From the NCBI GenBank assembly GCA_902984215.1, contig CADWAF010003110.1, positions 1-14,789 on the forward strand: DNA of 14,789 nucleotides, given 5' to 3'. The DNA comes from Willaertia magna. Lineage: Eukaryota > Heterolobosea > Eutetramitea > Acrasida > Naegleriidae. Below are positions 7,001 through 14,003 of this stretch, in pieces. Under the pieces are notes generated by a model. The model did not search any database. It was not told the DNA's origin and saw only the letters and a program-made list of their open reading frames with translations. Position 1 is the stretch's first letter. Every line of letters begins with the position of its first letter. A program made the translations under genes and the position numbers.

Positions 7001-9408
7001 TATTTGTTGTTGTAAGAGTTGTATCAGCATCATATAAAAAGAAAAAGATGAAACAAAAATCAGAACAAAAACAAAAAGAATTATTACAAAGCACTGCATT
7101 AGGTAGAGTTGGATTTGGTATTTCTGAATTAATTGGTTTAGGAGGTACCACTATTAATGACAATCCACGTAATTCAACAAACTCAACTACAGATGGTGTT
7201 CATATTGAAGATAATTTTATTAATTCACAAAAGATATTTACAATGAATTATAAATTTGAAGATTTATCATTAGTTACAAAGAAAACTGAAAAAGTATTAT
7301 TAGAAAATGTCACAGGTACAGTTTACAGTAAAAGAACAACATGTATTTTATCTATTGATGAAAGTTCAGGTGAAGCATTATTAAAAACGTTAGCTGGAAG
7401 AACAAATAAATCAGGATATGTACGTGGTGATATTTATATTAATGATCAATTACAAACACCATTAAACTTCCGTTCAGTAATTGGTTATGTTCCTAAAAAG
7501 TATGAATACCCTAAAGAATTAAAAGTTCATGAATTATTAAGATTTACAGCACATACACGTTTACCTTCAAATATTGGAATTAAAAGTATTTCACAACGTG
7601 TAGAACAATTAGCTAAACTTTTAGGAATTGAAAACTTTTTTTATGATTCAATTGGTAAATCTAAAAAACATGGAATTGATGAAAATGTTAGAGTTTTATT
7701 AAATATTGCATTAGAATTAGTTGCTGATCCAACTTGTTTATTTTTAGAAAATATTATACAACATTTACCTTTAGAAAGTTCTAAATTTATTTTACAATGC
7801 TTGAAACAAATTTCATTAAATGGTACAACTGTTGTAATGTGTTTAGATCATCCAAGAAATGCAATATTCACTTTATTTGATGATGTTATTTTATTGGGAA
7901 GAAATGGTAATGTAGTTTATAATGGTCCAACATCATTGGCATTAAAATATTTTGAAGAAATTGGTTTTAAATGTCCAGTTGATTATAATCCACCTGATTT
8001 TTGTTTAGATGTTTGTTCAGGTAATGTACCTAGACCAGGTGATTTAGATTTTGACACTGACAGACTTTTACATTTATGGGAATTAAAGAAGAATGACATT
8101 GATCAACAATGGAATAAATTACGTAAAGGTTTATTATCTTTAGAGAATAACAACATTGAAGACAATAAGGCAGGATTTGGATTAAATAGAATTGAAGAAG
8201 AAGAAGAAGATAATATTAGAATGATTGATACAAATAGAATGTTAGCTCACAATGAAACAGATAATATTATAAAACGTAAACCAATTGGATTTTTAGGACA
8301 ATATTTATTATTTACAGTTAGAGCATTATTACAAATAAGTAGACATTACAAAGGTGTATTCTTTGATTTCTTTTTCCATTTTGCAATTACTGTGATTATT
8401 GGTGCATTCTATTTTAATATGCAATTTGAAGGACCAATGAGTAAAACTTTACAAAATCAATGTCCACCATTTTTAAGAGAACAATGTTCATTACCTAAAA
8501 TAGATAAAATTGGACCAATGAGTTTATTGACAATTGCAGGGTTAGCTATAGCTGCAATGCAATCTGCATTAAAATGTTTTGGTCAGGATAAAGAATTGTA
8601 TAGAAGAGAAGTACAAAATGGTATTAATAAGACAAGTTATTTCTTTGGTAAATTAACTGCACAAATCCCTTCATTAGTTATTTATCCTTTATTATTTACA
8701 TGTTTTTGGTTTGTTTTAGTTAATCCTAAAGCTGGATTTGGTGTATATTATGGTTTATTTATTTTAATTGAATTAGTATTTAATTGTTTAGGTTATGCTA
8801 TTTCAGTATTTATACAACGTACACATGGTGAATTTGTTGGTGTAATGTTTATTTTATTCTCAAGTTGTTTAGCTGGAATACAACCAACTGTTGTGACAAT
8901 GTCAAAAGAATGGTATTCTTTAGTTTTAGTTTGTATCTCACCAATACGTTGGGCAGTTGAATTGATGTATTGCATTGAACTTAAAACTTATGATGATGGT
9001 ACACAAAATGTTAATGCTGCCTTAGATAGCTATGGTTATTCATACACAAGTTATTATATTTCTCCAAGTGTATTAGTGTCATATGCCATTATCTTTTTAA
9101 TGCTTGCATTTATTGGTTTAGTTTTCAGAGATCCAAATTCAATTGAATGGTTTAAAACTAATATTAGATTATTAATTAGAAAATTAAAAAGAAAATTAAG
9201 AGGTGGTAATAAGACTAGTAGAAGTGTGACAACTGGATTGGTAACTGAAACATTAACGATACTTGACGATGATGATGAAATGGAAGATGATGAAGATGAG
9301 GAAGATAATGATCTTAATACTTTAGATGAATCAAGTAGTGCTGTTTATCAACCTCCTCTACTTTCCAATAATGAAGAAAAACAAGGCAATAACATTGTAT
9401 TAAATTAA
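4051..9408 (+). CDS. ABCG-like membrane protein with giant Cys-rich ectodomain and degenerate (pseudo-ATPase) NBD
   Basis: One uninterrupted frame of 1785 residues. Order: signal peptide (about 1-22), Thr/Ser tract (about 47-54), Cys-containing N-terminal region, a long beta-strand-rich segment (about 130-640), a Cys-rich region (about 724-957) with repeated CPxGxYCP-like units, a TM helix (about 967-990), a basic linker, a nucleotide-binding-like domain (about 1065-1320), an ABC2 membrane domain with six helices (about 1436-1456, 1490-1510, 1538-1558, 1565-1588, 1594-1612, 1672-1692), then an acidic tail (DDDDEMEDDEDEEDND at about 1739-1754). The order resembles plant ABCG24/28-type half-transporters, which also carry a Cys-rich ectodomain before the NBD. 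The NBD aligns without gaps to the ABCG family, but all nucleotide-handling residues are replaced: Walker A Lys by Gly1107, Q-loop Gln by Lys1149, signature SGGQ by DENV (1210-1213), Walker B Asp-Glu by Glu1233-Asn1234, H-loop His by Asp1266. It is probably not an ATPase itself. It could be a regulatory partner, receptor or scaffold at the plasma membrane. Confidence 0.9.
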   Translation: MNPKLFIFLFLQILLFQFTFQQVTTTPNFCPLLSNLQSKQKLCPTTTSTTSTTTNYLASKTLFGASWCFNSNFKSSLPIDFKDPDITNCKDERAKCFSKLIQDNNILNDNPLCFNETDLLYTNYGISFLDILIKNNKIVEESNKNNTYLNRNCITIHNIYPIEIGQLNTANKLTSDLKELLLIVTNQNLILIDMKNEKFINNINLEKPLLNKKESVTIIKESSDSIIGFLTYSKNNILKFKIKYDGTFIQFLNEGNLNILNYVTEFEELQKMVTMKIESTFYLMINIYDLQNQKLNALLFYNFNTNKFNRWDLKFNEKIIYTNFVIQGQFDTTSVTTSDEVKCHKTLNERSLIILSSSTNIYILGFLQKDLQIDVTSNEGKYSLIYSHGISTESITSVSAFTECFGSLQNPSQNIWLTITIIKNQPDSTNNFKPFILFLNLNDFSKLKIDFYNAAVKQVDSIIYLPNQYDAFSGTTFNGQRVATCQALFNNNQNPILLPQMPIGNLKCTDRTIIGPITLTNGYEIPKRVDISFYKSAETAPKLAVANSQQFNGFYKIIGVSSLQSMELFLFQEIACDGAKQPLLQQVNMLYLDSYISEVTFSNNGQHLFITKSRKYYDIFSNNRLSEICQKLQNNLNNPNAVEKQLIDDSLSQFKTVCNEKNPSTFTIFDYISYYSMCNSGTECPRFGDLGLITNNDNSISSDAEMRTLTVGNHLIRPMKTYACEPGYFCNDIITGKRKKCPPGFKCSTDKLISPQICNESNDFSSQCINEGTINEEKCPDGKMCLNPGNSLYSPPGFYLKKSKRNVLYSCSSGQYCPLGASIPSDDLILPSITTNTRAVTSDVGASLNCPSLYYCESPDFMLPIPCISQIGNQTQYCPTGTFVANQKCPPGYYCPTLSSKKPCEQGYYCPEGSYFENPCPAGYYCPNPTVKYICPSGSYCPAGSAQSKPCQLLGFCPEGSTKEQNFYLGILLFLIVIIIVVVVFVVVRVVSASYKKKKMKQKSEQKQKELLQSTALGRVGFGISELIGLGGTTINDNPRNSTNSTTDGVHIEDNFINSQKIFTMNYKFEDLSLVTKKTEKVLLENVTGTVYSKRTTCILSIDESSGEALLKTLAGRTNKSGYVRGDIYINDQLQTPLNFRSVIGYVPKKYEYPKELKVHELLRFTAHTRLPSNIGIKSISQRVEQLAKLLGIENFFYDSIGKSKKHGIDENVRVLLNIALELVADPTCLFLENIIQHLPLESSKFILQCLKQISLNGTTVVMCLDHPRNAIFTLFDDVILLGRNGNVVYNGPTSLALKYFEEIGFKCPVDYNPPDFCLDVCSGNVPRPGDLDFDTDRLLHLWELKKNDIDQQWNKLRKGLLSLENNNIEDNKAGFGLNRIEEEEEDNIRMIDTNRMLAHNETDNIIKRKPIGFLGQYLLFTVRALLQISRHYKGVFFDFFFHFAITVIIGAFYFNMQFEGPMSKTLQNQCPPFLREQCSLPKIDKIGPMSLLTIAGLAIAAMQSALKCFGQDKELYRREVQNGINKTSYFFGKLTAQIPSLVIYPLLFTCFWFVLVNPKAGFGVYYGLFILIELVFNCLGYAISVFIQRTHGEFVGVMFILFSSCLAGIQPTVVTMSKEWYSLVLVCISPIRWAVELMYCIELKTYDDGTQNVNAALDSYGYSYTSYYISPSVLVSYAIIFLMLAFIGLVFRDPNSIEWFKTNIRLLIRKLKRKLRGGNKTSRSVTTGLVTETLTILDDDDEMEDDEDEEDNDLNTLDESSSAVYQPPLLSNNEEKQGNNIVLN
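6220..6921 (+). repeat. Cys-rich CPxGxYCP repeat region of the ABCG-like ectodomain
   Basis: Residues 724-957 of the ABCG-like protein contain about nine short units of the form C-x-x-G-x-Y/F-C-P. Examples are CEPGYFC, CPPGFKC, CSSGQYCPLG, CPPGYYCP, CEQGYYCPEG, CPAGYYCP and CPSGSYCPAG. The last five are nearly tandem, at intervals of roughly 13-20 residues. Such units are known from the ectodomains of plant ABCG24/28-type transporters and from GCC2/GCC3-like receptor repeats. They are probably disulphide-bonded stalk modules outside the membrane, since a TM helix follows directly. Confidence 0.75.
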
Positions 9409-9431
9409 TTTTGTATCATATTAAATTTTGA

Positions 9432-9437
9432 AATAAA
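9432..9437 (+). terminator. Candidate polyadenylation signal of the ABCG-like gene
   Basis: AATAAA lies 24 nt after the ABCG-like stop codon. It sits in the 39-bp gap to the stop of the convergent F-box/LRR gene. In DNA this AT-rich the hexamer is common by chance, so the call rests mainly on position. Transcripts from both sides probably overlap at their 3' ends. Confidence 0.35.
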
Positions 9438-9447
9438 ACAATTGATT

Positions 9448-11277
9448 TTAAATATCATATCTTGTCATTCTTCTTTCTCCATTGCCTCCCACAACAAATG
9501 TATAACTTTGTAAAATTTCTTTAAAAAATTCACCTTCTCTTATACGTTCTCTTATTTCCTTAATTTTATCATTGTAGGGATGAGATAAATAGAAAATGCG
9601 TAATTTATTCATATTCAATAAAAACGTTCCAGTAATTAAATAGTGACAGTTTTTGGCGTATAATTCTTTTAGGTTTTTTAAATTTTGTAAATGCTCATCT
9701 TTAACTTTTGTTTTGCCAATATGTAAATATTCTAATTTTATTAAATATTGTAAACCTTCTCCAGTAATGCTGTTACAGTTATATAGTTCTAAGTGTTTTA
9801 AATTTTTTAAATTAATTAAATATTTATCTTCAATATTTGTTTTACTGGCATTTAACTTTTCTAAATTAATTAAATATTGTAAACCTTTACCTTTAATTTT
9901 ATTACAACCATAAATATTTAATTCTTTTAAACAAATAAGATTATTAAAATATTCATCTTTTACATTTTGATTAAACTGGATGTTAAGTATTTCTAAATTA
10001 GTTACATACAACAAACATTCTCCAGTTATTGATTTTGTAGAATTGACATTTAAAATTTTTAATTTTTTTAAATTTACAAAATATTTATCTTTTAATTCTG
10101 TTTTTGATGAAAAATTATTTGAACTATTATTAATGTTTAAAATTTCTAAATTAGTTAAATATAACAAACATTCACCAGTAATATTACAACATTCAGTACA
10201 TTCTAATTGTTTTAACTGTTTTAAATTTTGTAAATATTTATCCTCAATAAGAGATCCACTTATATTTAAGAATGTTAAATTTTGTAATTTTAATAAACAA
10301 CTTCCGTTAATAATACTGTTGTTATTAGGGTAAGATAAATTTAAATAAGTTAAACATAAATCTTGTAGATCTTCTTCTTTAATATTTTTTGTTTTAAGAT
10401 TGGATTTGGATTTAATACTGTTTATATTTTTTAAATATTCTAAATTAGTGATTTTATTTAAATCACATTTTAAGAATTGTAATGAATTTAAATATTTAAA
10501 ACATTCTCCACTAATTTTACCTTCTAAAATTGTAAGATATTTTAATTTCCTTAATTCGTAAAAATCTACATCTTTATAAAATTTACTGTAAATGGTTAAT
10601 TTTGTTAAATTAACTAATTTATTTAAAAATGAAAAATTATTAATTGTTGAAGAGCATTTAACAGATAAAGATGTTAAATTAATTAAATGATGTAAATAAT
10701 CTTGATATCTTACTATTTTTTTATTACAACCAAACACATATAAATTTTGTAGTTGTTTTAAGTTTTCAAAGCAAATTCCAGTAATTCTGTTACCAGTTAA
10801 ATATAATTTCTCTAAATTTTGTAAATTAATTAAATGCTCATCTTGTACATTTGTATATGTTAATTTTAAAGTTTTTAATTTACTAAAATTTTGTAATGAA
10901 CAACCAATAAATTCATTATTTACAAGATATTCTATGTTTAATTCAGTTAAATTCTTTAATTCATTAATATTATCATCTGTAAAATTACAATTATTTAAAA
11001 GTAACACATTCAATTGTTGTAAATTTAAAACATTATTACCTAAATTACAATTAAATAAATAAAGTTTAGTCAACTTGCTTAAATTGTTAAAATAATTATT
11101 TGGTAAAATTATTAAATCCTGAATTTTAAATTCAGAAAGTTTTTCTAAAATAAATTCAAGTTTTAACGTTTGTAAATTATAAAAATTATTTAGAGAGAAG
11201 TTAATTTCATTCGTATTTAAATTTTGTAATTTAAATAAATAGGTCGGTAAATTTTCGTTAGGTACAAATAAATATTT
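9448..11277 (-). CDS. Leucine-rich-repeat part of an F-box/LRR protein (frame break from its F-box exon)
   Basis: This frame is open for 609 codons plus TAA and is filled with leucine-rich repeats of about 21-26 residues (LxxLxxLxL..., many with the C-N-x-I-T-G-E-C/G-L turn). They resemble the cysteine-containing/SDS22-like LRRs of F-box adaptors. Its first in-frame ATG comes only near the C-terminal end (codon for the Met of LLNMNKL, about 9612), so it has no start of its own. The upstream F-box frame at 11217-11432 overlaps it by 61 nt and is offset by one base. The likely role of the joined protein is substrate recognition in an SCF-type E3 ubiquitin ligase. The C-terminal 40 residues (charged, ending RRMTRYDI) are not LRR. 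The two parts may be joined by a GT-AG intron (possible 11265 to 11078, in frame) or may be separated by a one-base deletion. Convergent with the ABCG-like gene. Confidence 0.75.
   Translation of the reverse strand, partial: KYLFVPNENLPTYLFKLQNLNTNEINFSLNNFYNLQTLKLEFILEKLSEFKIQDLIILPNNYFNNLSKLTKLYLFNCNLGNNVLNLQQLNVLLLNNCNFTDDNINELKNLTELNIEYLVNNEFIGCSLQNFSKLKTLKLTYTNVQDEHLINLQNLEKLYLTGNRITGICFENLKQLQNLYVFGCNKKIVRYQDYLHHLINLTSLSVKCSSTINNFSFLNKLVNLTKLTIYSKFYKDVDFYELRKLKYLTILEGKISGECFKYLNSLQFLKCDLNKITNLEYLKNINSIKSKSNLKTKNIKEEDLQDLCLTYLNLSYPNNNSIINGSCLLKLQNLTFLNISGSLIEDKYLQNLKQLKQLECTECCNITGECLLYLTNLEILNINNSSNNFSSKTELKDKYFVNLKKLKILNVNSTKSITGECLLYVTNLEILNIQFNQNVKDEYFNNLICLKELNIYGCNKIKGKGLQYLINLEKLNASKTNIEDKYLINLKNLKHLELYNCNSITGEGLQYLIKLEYLHIGKTKVKDEHLQNLKNLKELYAKNCHYLITGTFLLNMNKLRIFYLSHPYNDKIKEIRERIREGEFFKEILQSYTFVVGGNGERRMTRYDI
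9630..10188 (-). repeat. Two-LRR tandem super-repeat (about 43 codons, 129 bp)
   Basis: Inside the LRR region, pairs of LRRs repeat as a higher-order unit. The T-G or K-G turn (in CNITGE, KSITGE, NKIKGKG, NSITGEG, YLITGT) recurs at spacings of 51, 44, 43 and 44 residues. The longer first spacing is due to an Asn/Ser-rich insert. Each unit has a first LRR with GE(C/G)L(L/Q)YLxNLEyL and a second with (V/I)(K/E)DxYLxNLKxLKxL. This points to growth by duplication of LRR pairs. Confidence 0.7.
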
Positions 11278-11432
11278 TTAAAAATATCTTGAAACGAAAT
11301 GTTATCTCCTAACAATAAATTTTCATAATTATATTTATTTATTTGTGCAAAATTAATAAAATCATTTAAGCTGTTTAAATATTTGCAAATTTCAAAAAGA
11401 ATGTCGTTTGGGAAGCTAGCGAACTGAGACAT
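11217..11432 (-). CDS. F-box domain exon / 5' part of the F-box/LRR gene
   Basis: This 71-codon frame starts in the same A-rich context as PUS3 (AAAAAATGTC) and encodes an F-box: FPNDILFEICKYLNSLNDF at residues 7-25, followed by the expected INKYNYENLL continuation. F-boxes bind Skp1 and recruit SCF ubiquitin ligases. After about residue 55 the sequence no longer looks like F-box or LRR, and the frame ends at TAA 11217-11219. The LRR frame starts to be open at 11277, one base out of phase. A 16-bp perfect palindrome of A/T (11272-11287) sits exactly where the switch would occur. The F-box is almost certainly the N-terminus of the LRR protein, since F-box followed by LRR is a common eukaryotic architecture. 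Confidence 0.8.
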   Translation of the reverse strand: MSQFASFPNDILFEICKYLNSLNDFINFAQINKYNYENLLLGDNISFQDIFKNIYLYLTKIYRPIYLNYKI

Positions 11433-11675
11433 TTTTTAAATGACAATCTTTTTTGTGAAACACTCTTAAATTGCAACCGCCACTGTTAAAAGGTTACAAT
11501 CATTAGTTATGTTCATCTTTCATTGAGCCAAAGAAGGATTGTACAAAAGGGATAGATTAGGGTATTAAATTTGTTGCTGATTAATTTGTTTATTTATTTT
11601 AGTGAGCAAGGGAAAGAGCCCATAAACGGGATATGAGGCAGTGTTGGAAACACAAATAAGTTGTTTAAATTACTC
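11433..11675. promoter_or_regulatory. Intergenic region between the FTHFS 3' end and the F-box/LRR start
   Basis: This 243-bp stretch holds no gene I can support. It should contain the FTHFS 3' UTR and the F-box/LRR promoter. A relatively GC-rich patch at 11601-11656 includes two small inverted repeats, GGGAAAGAGCCC (11610-11621) and GTGTTGGAAACAC (11641-11653). These could form short hairpins in the FTHFS 3' UTR. Confidence 0.3.
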
Positions 11676-13731
11676 TTAAAATAATCCCTTAACTTCATTG
11701 GTGTCTAGGTCAATATCAATATCATAATAAGCTGGTCTTGTTGGAAGTCCAGGCATTGTACTAATCTCACCACATAATGGCACTAATAAACCTGCACCAC
11801 TATACAATCTTATATCCTTAATTGGGAGAACAAAATCAGTTGGAGCTCCTTTCAATTTTTCATCGTGTGAAAATGAATATTGTGTTTTTGCAAAACAAAT
11901 GGTATACTTTTCAGGTAACTTCTCTAATTTCTCAATTTCTTTTTCTGCCTTTTCACTATATTCAACACCCTTAGCTCCATAAATTTCACGAGCAATAGTT
12001 TCAATCTTTTCTTTAATTGAAAGATTAATATCATATAATAATCTGAAATTAGGTTTCTTTTCATTACAAACTTTAACAATTGCTTCAGCAATTTGAACTG
12101 CACCTAAACCACCTTCTGCATGATGTCTTGATGGTACACAATCATCAGCACCTGCTTCTTTAGCTAATTTTACAAGACATTCAATTTCTTCTTCGCTATC
12201 ATTAGTGAATTGATTAACACAAACAACAACTGGAACACCAAACTTCTTCATATTACTAATATGACGTGCTAAATTAGGGAAACCTTTTTGTAAAAGTTCA
12301 ACATTTGGTTTAGTAACATCGCTCAATGGACAACCACCATGGAATTTTAATGCTCTAATACTTGCAACAATAACTGTACAGGATGGTGTTAATCCAGATA
12401 CACGACATTTAATATCCATGAATTTCTCACCACCAATGTCAGAACCAAAACCAGCTTCAGTTAAAACGAAACCTTCTTCACCAACTAATTTTAATGCAAT
12501 CTTATCAGCAACAATACCATTATTACCAGATGCAATATTAGCGAATGGACCTGCATGAACCATAACAGGTGTACCTTCAACAGTTTGCATTAAGGTTGGT
12601 TTAATTGTGTCTTTCATTAAAACAGTCATAGCACCACTTACACCAATGTCCTCAGCTGTGACTGGATTGCCATCAGTATCAAATGCAACAGTAATTTTAC
12701 CAATACGTTCTCTCATATCTCTTAAATCATTTGATAAAGCTAAAATTGCCATACATTCAGATGCAACAGCAATATCAAATTGTGTTTCTCTTGTTCTTCC
12801 CTTTTCAGTTGGTGATTGACCAATTGTAATCTTTCTTAAATATCTATCATTAATATCAACTACACGATTAATCTTAATAGTTGATGGATCAATCTTTAAT
12901 CTAACAAATCTTTCCTTCTCTTCATTTGTTAATTTGTCAGGATCTTCTAATTCTTGAATACCTAATTTTCTTAATCTATTTTTCATTATTGGTGAAAAGT
13001 GACGTTTACCATCTTTACCTTTTGGACACAAATAATCAAATAATTGTTCATTTGTTTGATAAGATTCATGAAATACTCTAGTGTCAATTGCTGCTGCTAA
13101 CAAGTTATTAGCTGCTGATAATGCATGAATATCCCCTGTCATGTGTAAATTAAATTCTTCCATTGGTGTAATTAGTGAATATCCACCTCCAGCTGCACCA
13201 CCTTTAATACCAAAGATAGGTCCTTGAGATGGTTGTCTCTTTAATTAAGATAAGTACATTTCTTCTTCACAAAAGAGATACTTACTAAACAACTAAAAGT
13301 TTTCTTTCCCAAATGTGCTCCTAAAGCTTGTGAAATACCTAAACATGTTGTACTCTTTCCTTCACCTAATTTCATTAATTGTCGGAAATAAAGTGTTTAC
13401 GATTAATAGTGTTAAAGAACAAGTAAGATTATTAGAGATAATTAAAAAACAACATACCTAATGGTGTTGGATTAATACCGGTAATTAAAACATAATTTCC
13501 TTGTTTTTCATCTTGCAATCTACTTAAAATTTTCTTTCCATCAATCTTAGCCTTATAATTACCATATAACTCTAATTCTTCATCATTAATTCCATACCAT
13601 GAAGCAATGTTTTTAATTAATTCGGGTTGACAATGTTGTGAAATTTCAATATCAGAAGGTGTTGGTTTAACAATCTTTGAAAGCTTCTTTCCTGTATATT
13701 GGGACATTTTTTTGATACTGGACTTTAACAT
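11676..13731 (-). CDS. FTHFS: Formate-tetrahydrofolate ligase (monofunctional), three exons
   Basis: This enzyme makes 10-formyltetrahydrofolate from formate, ATP and tetrahydrofolate, feeding purine synthesis and one-carbon metabolism. Exons (minus strand): 13731-13458, 13365-13286, 13238-11676. The joined product has 638 residues, the usual size for the stand-alone enzyme; the dehydrogenase/cyclohydrolase half of animal and yeast C1-THF synthases is absent. Seen: TPSDIEI near the N-terminus, P-loop PTPLGEGKST (88-97, split by intron 1), [20 protein letters not shown] (119-138), [56 protein letters not shown] and the conserved C-terminal end GLF. The start may instead be the second ATG at 13707, which has the better AAAAAAATG context and would give 630 residues. 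No clear mitochondrial targeting peptide is present, so the cytosol is likely, though the 8-residue basic extension from the first ATG leaves this open. Confidence 0.95.
13239..13285 (-). other. FTHFS intron 2 (47 nt)
   Basis: The donor GTAAGTATC follows the TTA codon of KKTFSCL and the acceptor TTAATTAAAG precedes AGACAACCA (RQPSQ). The phase is 0. Removing it joins the family block KTF-x-C-x-RQPSQGP without loss or gain, which fixes both borders. It contains in-phase stops if retained. Confidence 0.93.
13366..13457 (-). other. FTHFS intron 1 (92 nt), splitting the P-loop Gly codon
   Basis: The donor GTATGTTG and acceptor GAAATTAG flank a Gly codon split G/GT (phase 1). Joining gives NPTPLGEGKST, the ATP-binding P-loop of the enzyme, exactly as in the family. 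The intron is A/T-rich. With it retained, the first exon reads into a stop at 13432-13434 shortly after the P-loop begins. Confidence 0.93.
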
Positions 13732-14003
13732 ATTATTATTGATCTACTTGTTTATCAATCTATTTGTTAGGAGCTCCGAACGTGTTTTAAAATCAGCACA
13801 GAAAAAAACAATACGTGGATGTGAAGAGTCGATTGGTTTTTTTTTATTGGCTTGTGATTTCAAATAACGTTATTATTTTTAAATATTTTAAACTTATTTG
13901 TCTCTTATTAAGAATGAAAGTAAGTATTATTAAGGGTTTTATTTTAATTATAGTACATGTGTAATAATTTTATAAATTAAAAATTAATTAATACCTCTGT
14001 AAA
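13732..14003 (-). promoter_or_regulatory. FTHFS upstream region with paired CCAAT boxes
   Basis: This 272-bp intergenic stretch lies between FTHFS and the metallophosphoesterase gene on the same strand. On the minus strand, 13851-13831 reads GCCAAT, a run of nine A, then CCAATC: two CCAAT motifs in direct orientation 14 bp apart and about 100 bp upstream of the FTHFS start. They could bind an NF-Y-type factor (inference). The rest (13861-14003) is nearly pure A/T, probably the 3' UTR of the metallophosphoesterase gene. No gene is seen. Confidence 0.35.

Noticed and set aside
9653..10333. Two plus-strand reading frames (86 and 117 codons) opposite the LRR region
   Set aside because: They are antisense shadows of the repeated LRR codons; their apparent repeats simply mirror the LRR periodicity.
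11145..11265. Intron GTACCT to TTTTAG (11265-11145) joining the F-box and LRR parts
   Set aside because: The phases do not match: the F-box exon would end after two codon bases while the LRR frame would resume at the second base. Using the AG at 11119 also fails. Only the 11078 acceptor is in frame.
13914..13953. ATGAAA followed by GTAAGTATT and an AG acceptor on the plus strand, resembling a first exon plus mini-intron
   Set aside because: Joining gives only a very short frame that ends within a few dozen bases and runs antisense to the metallophosphoesterase gene; chance in A/T-rich DNA.
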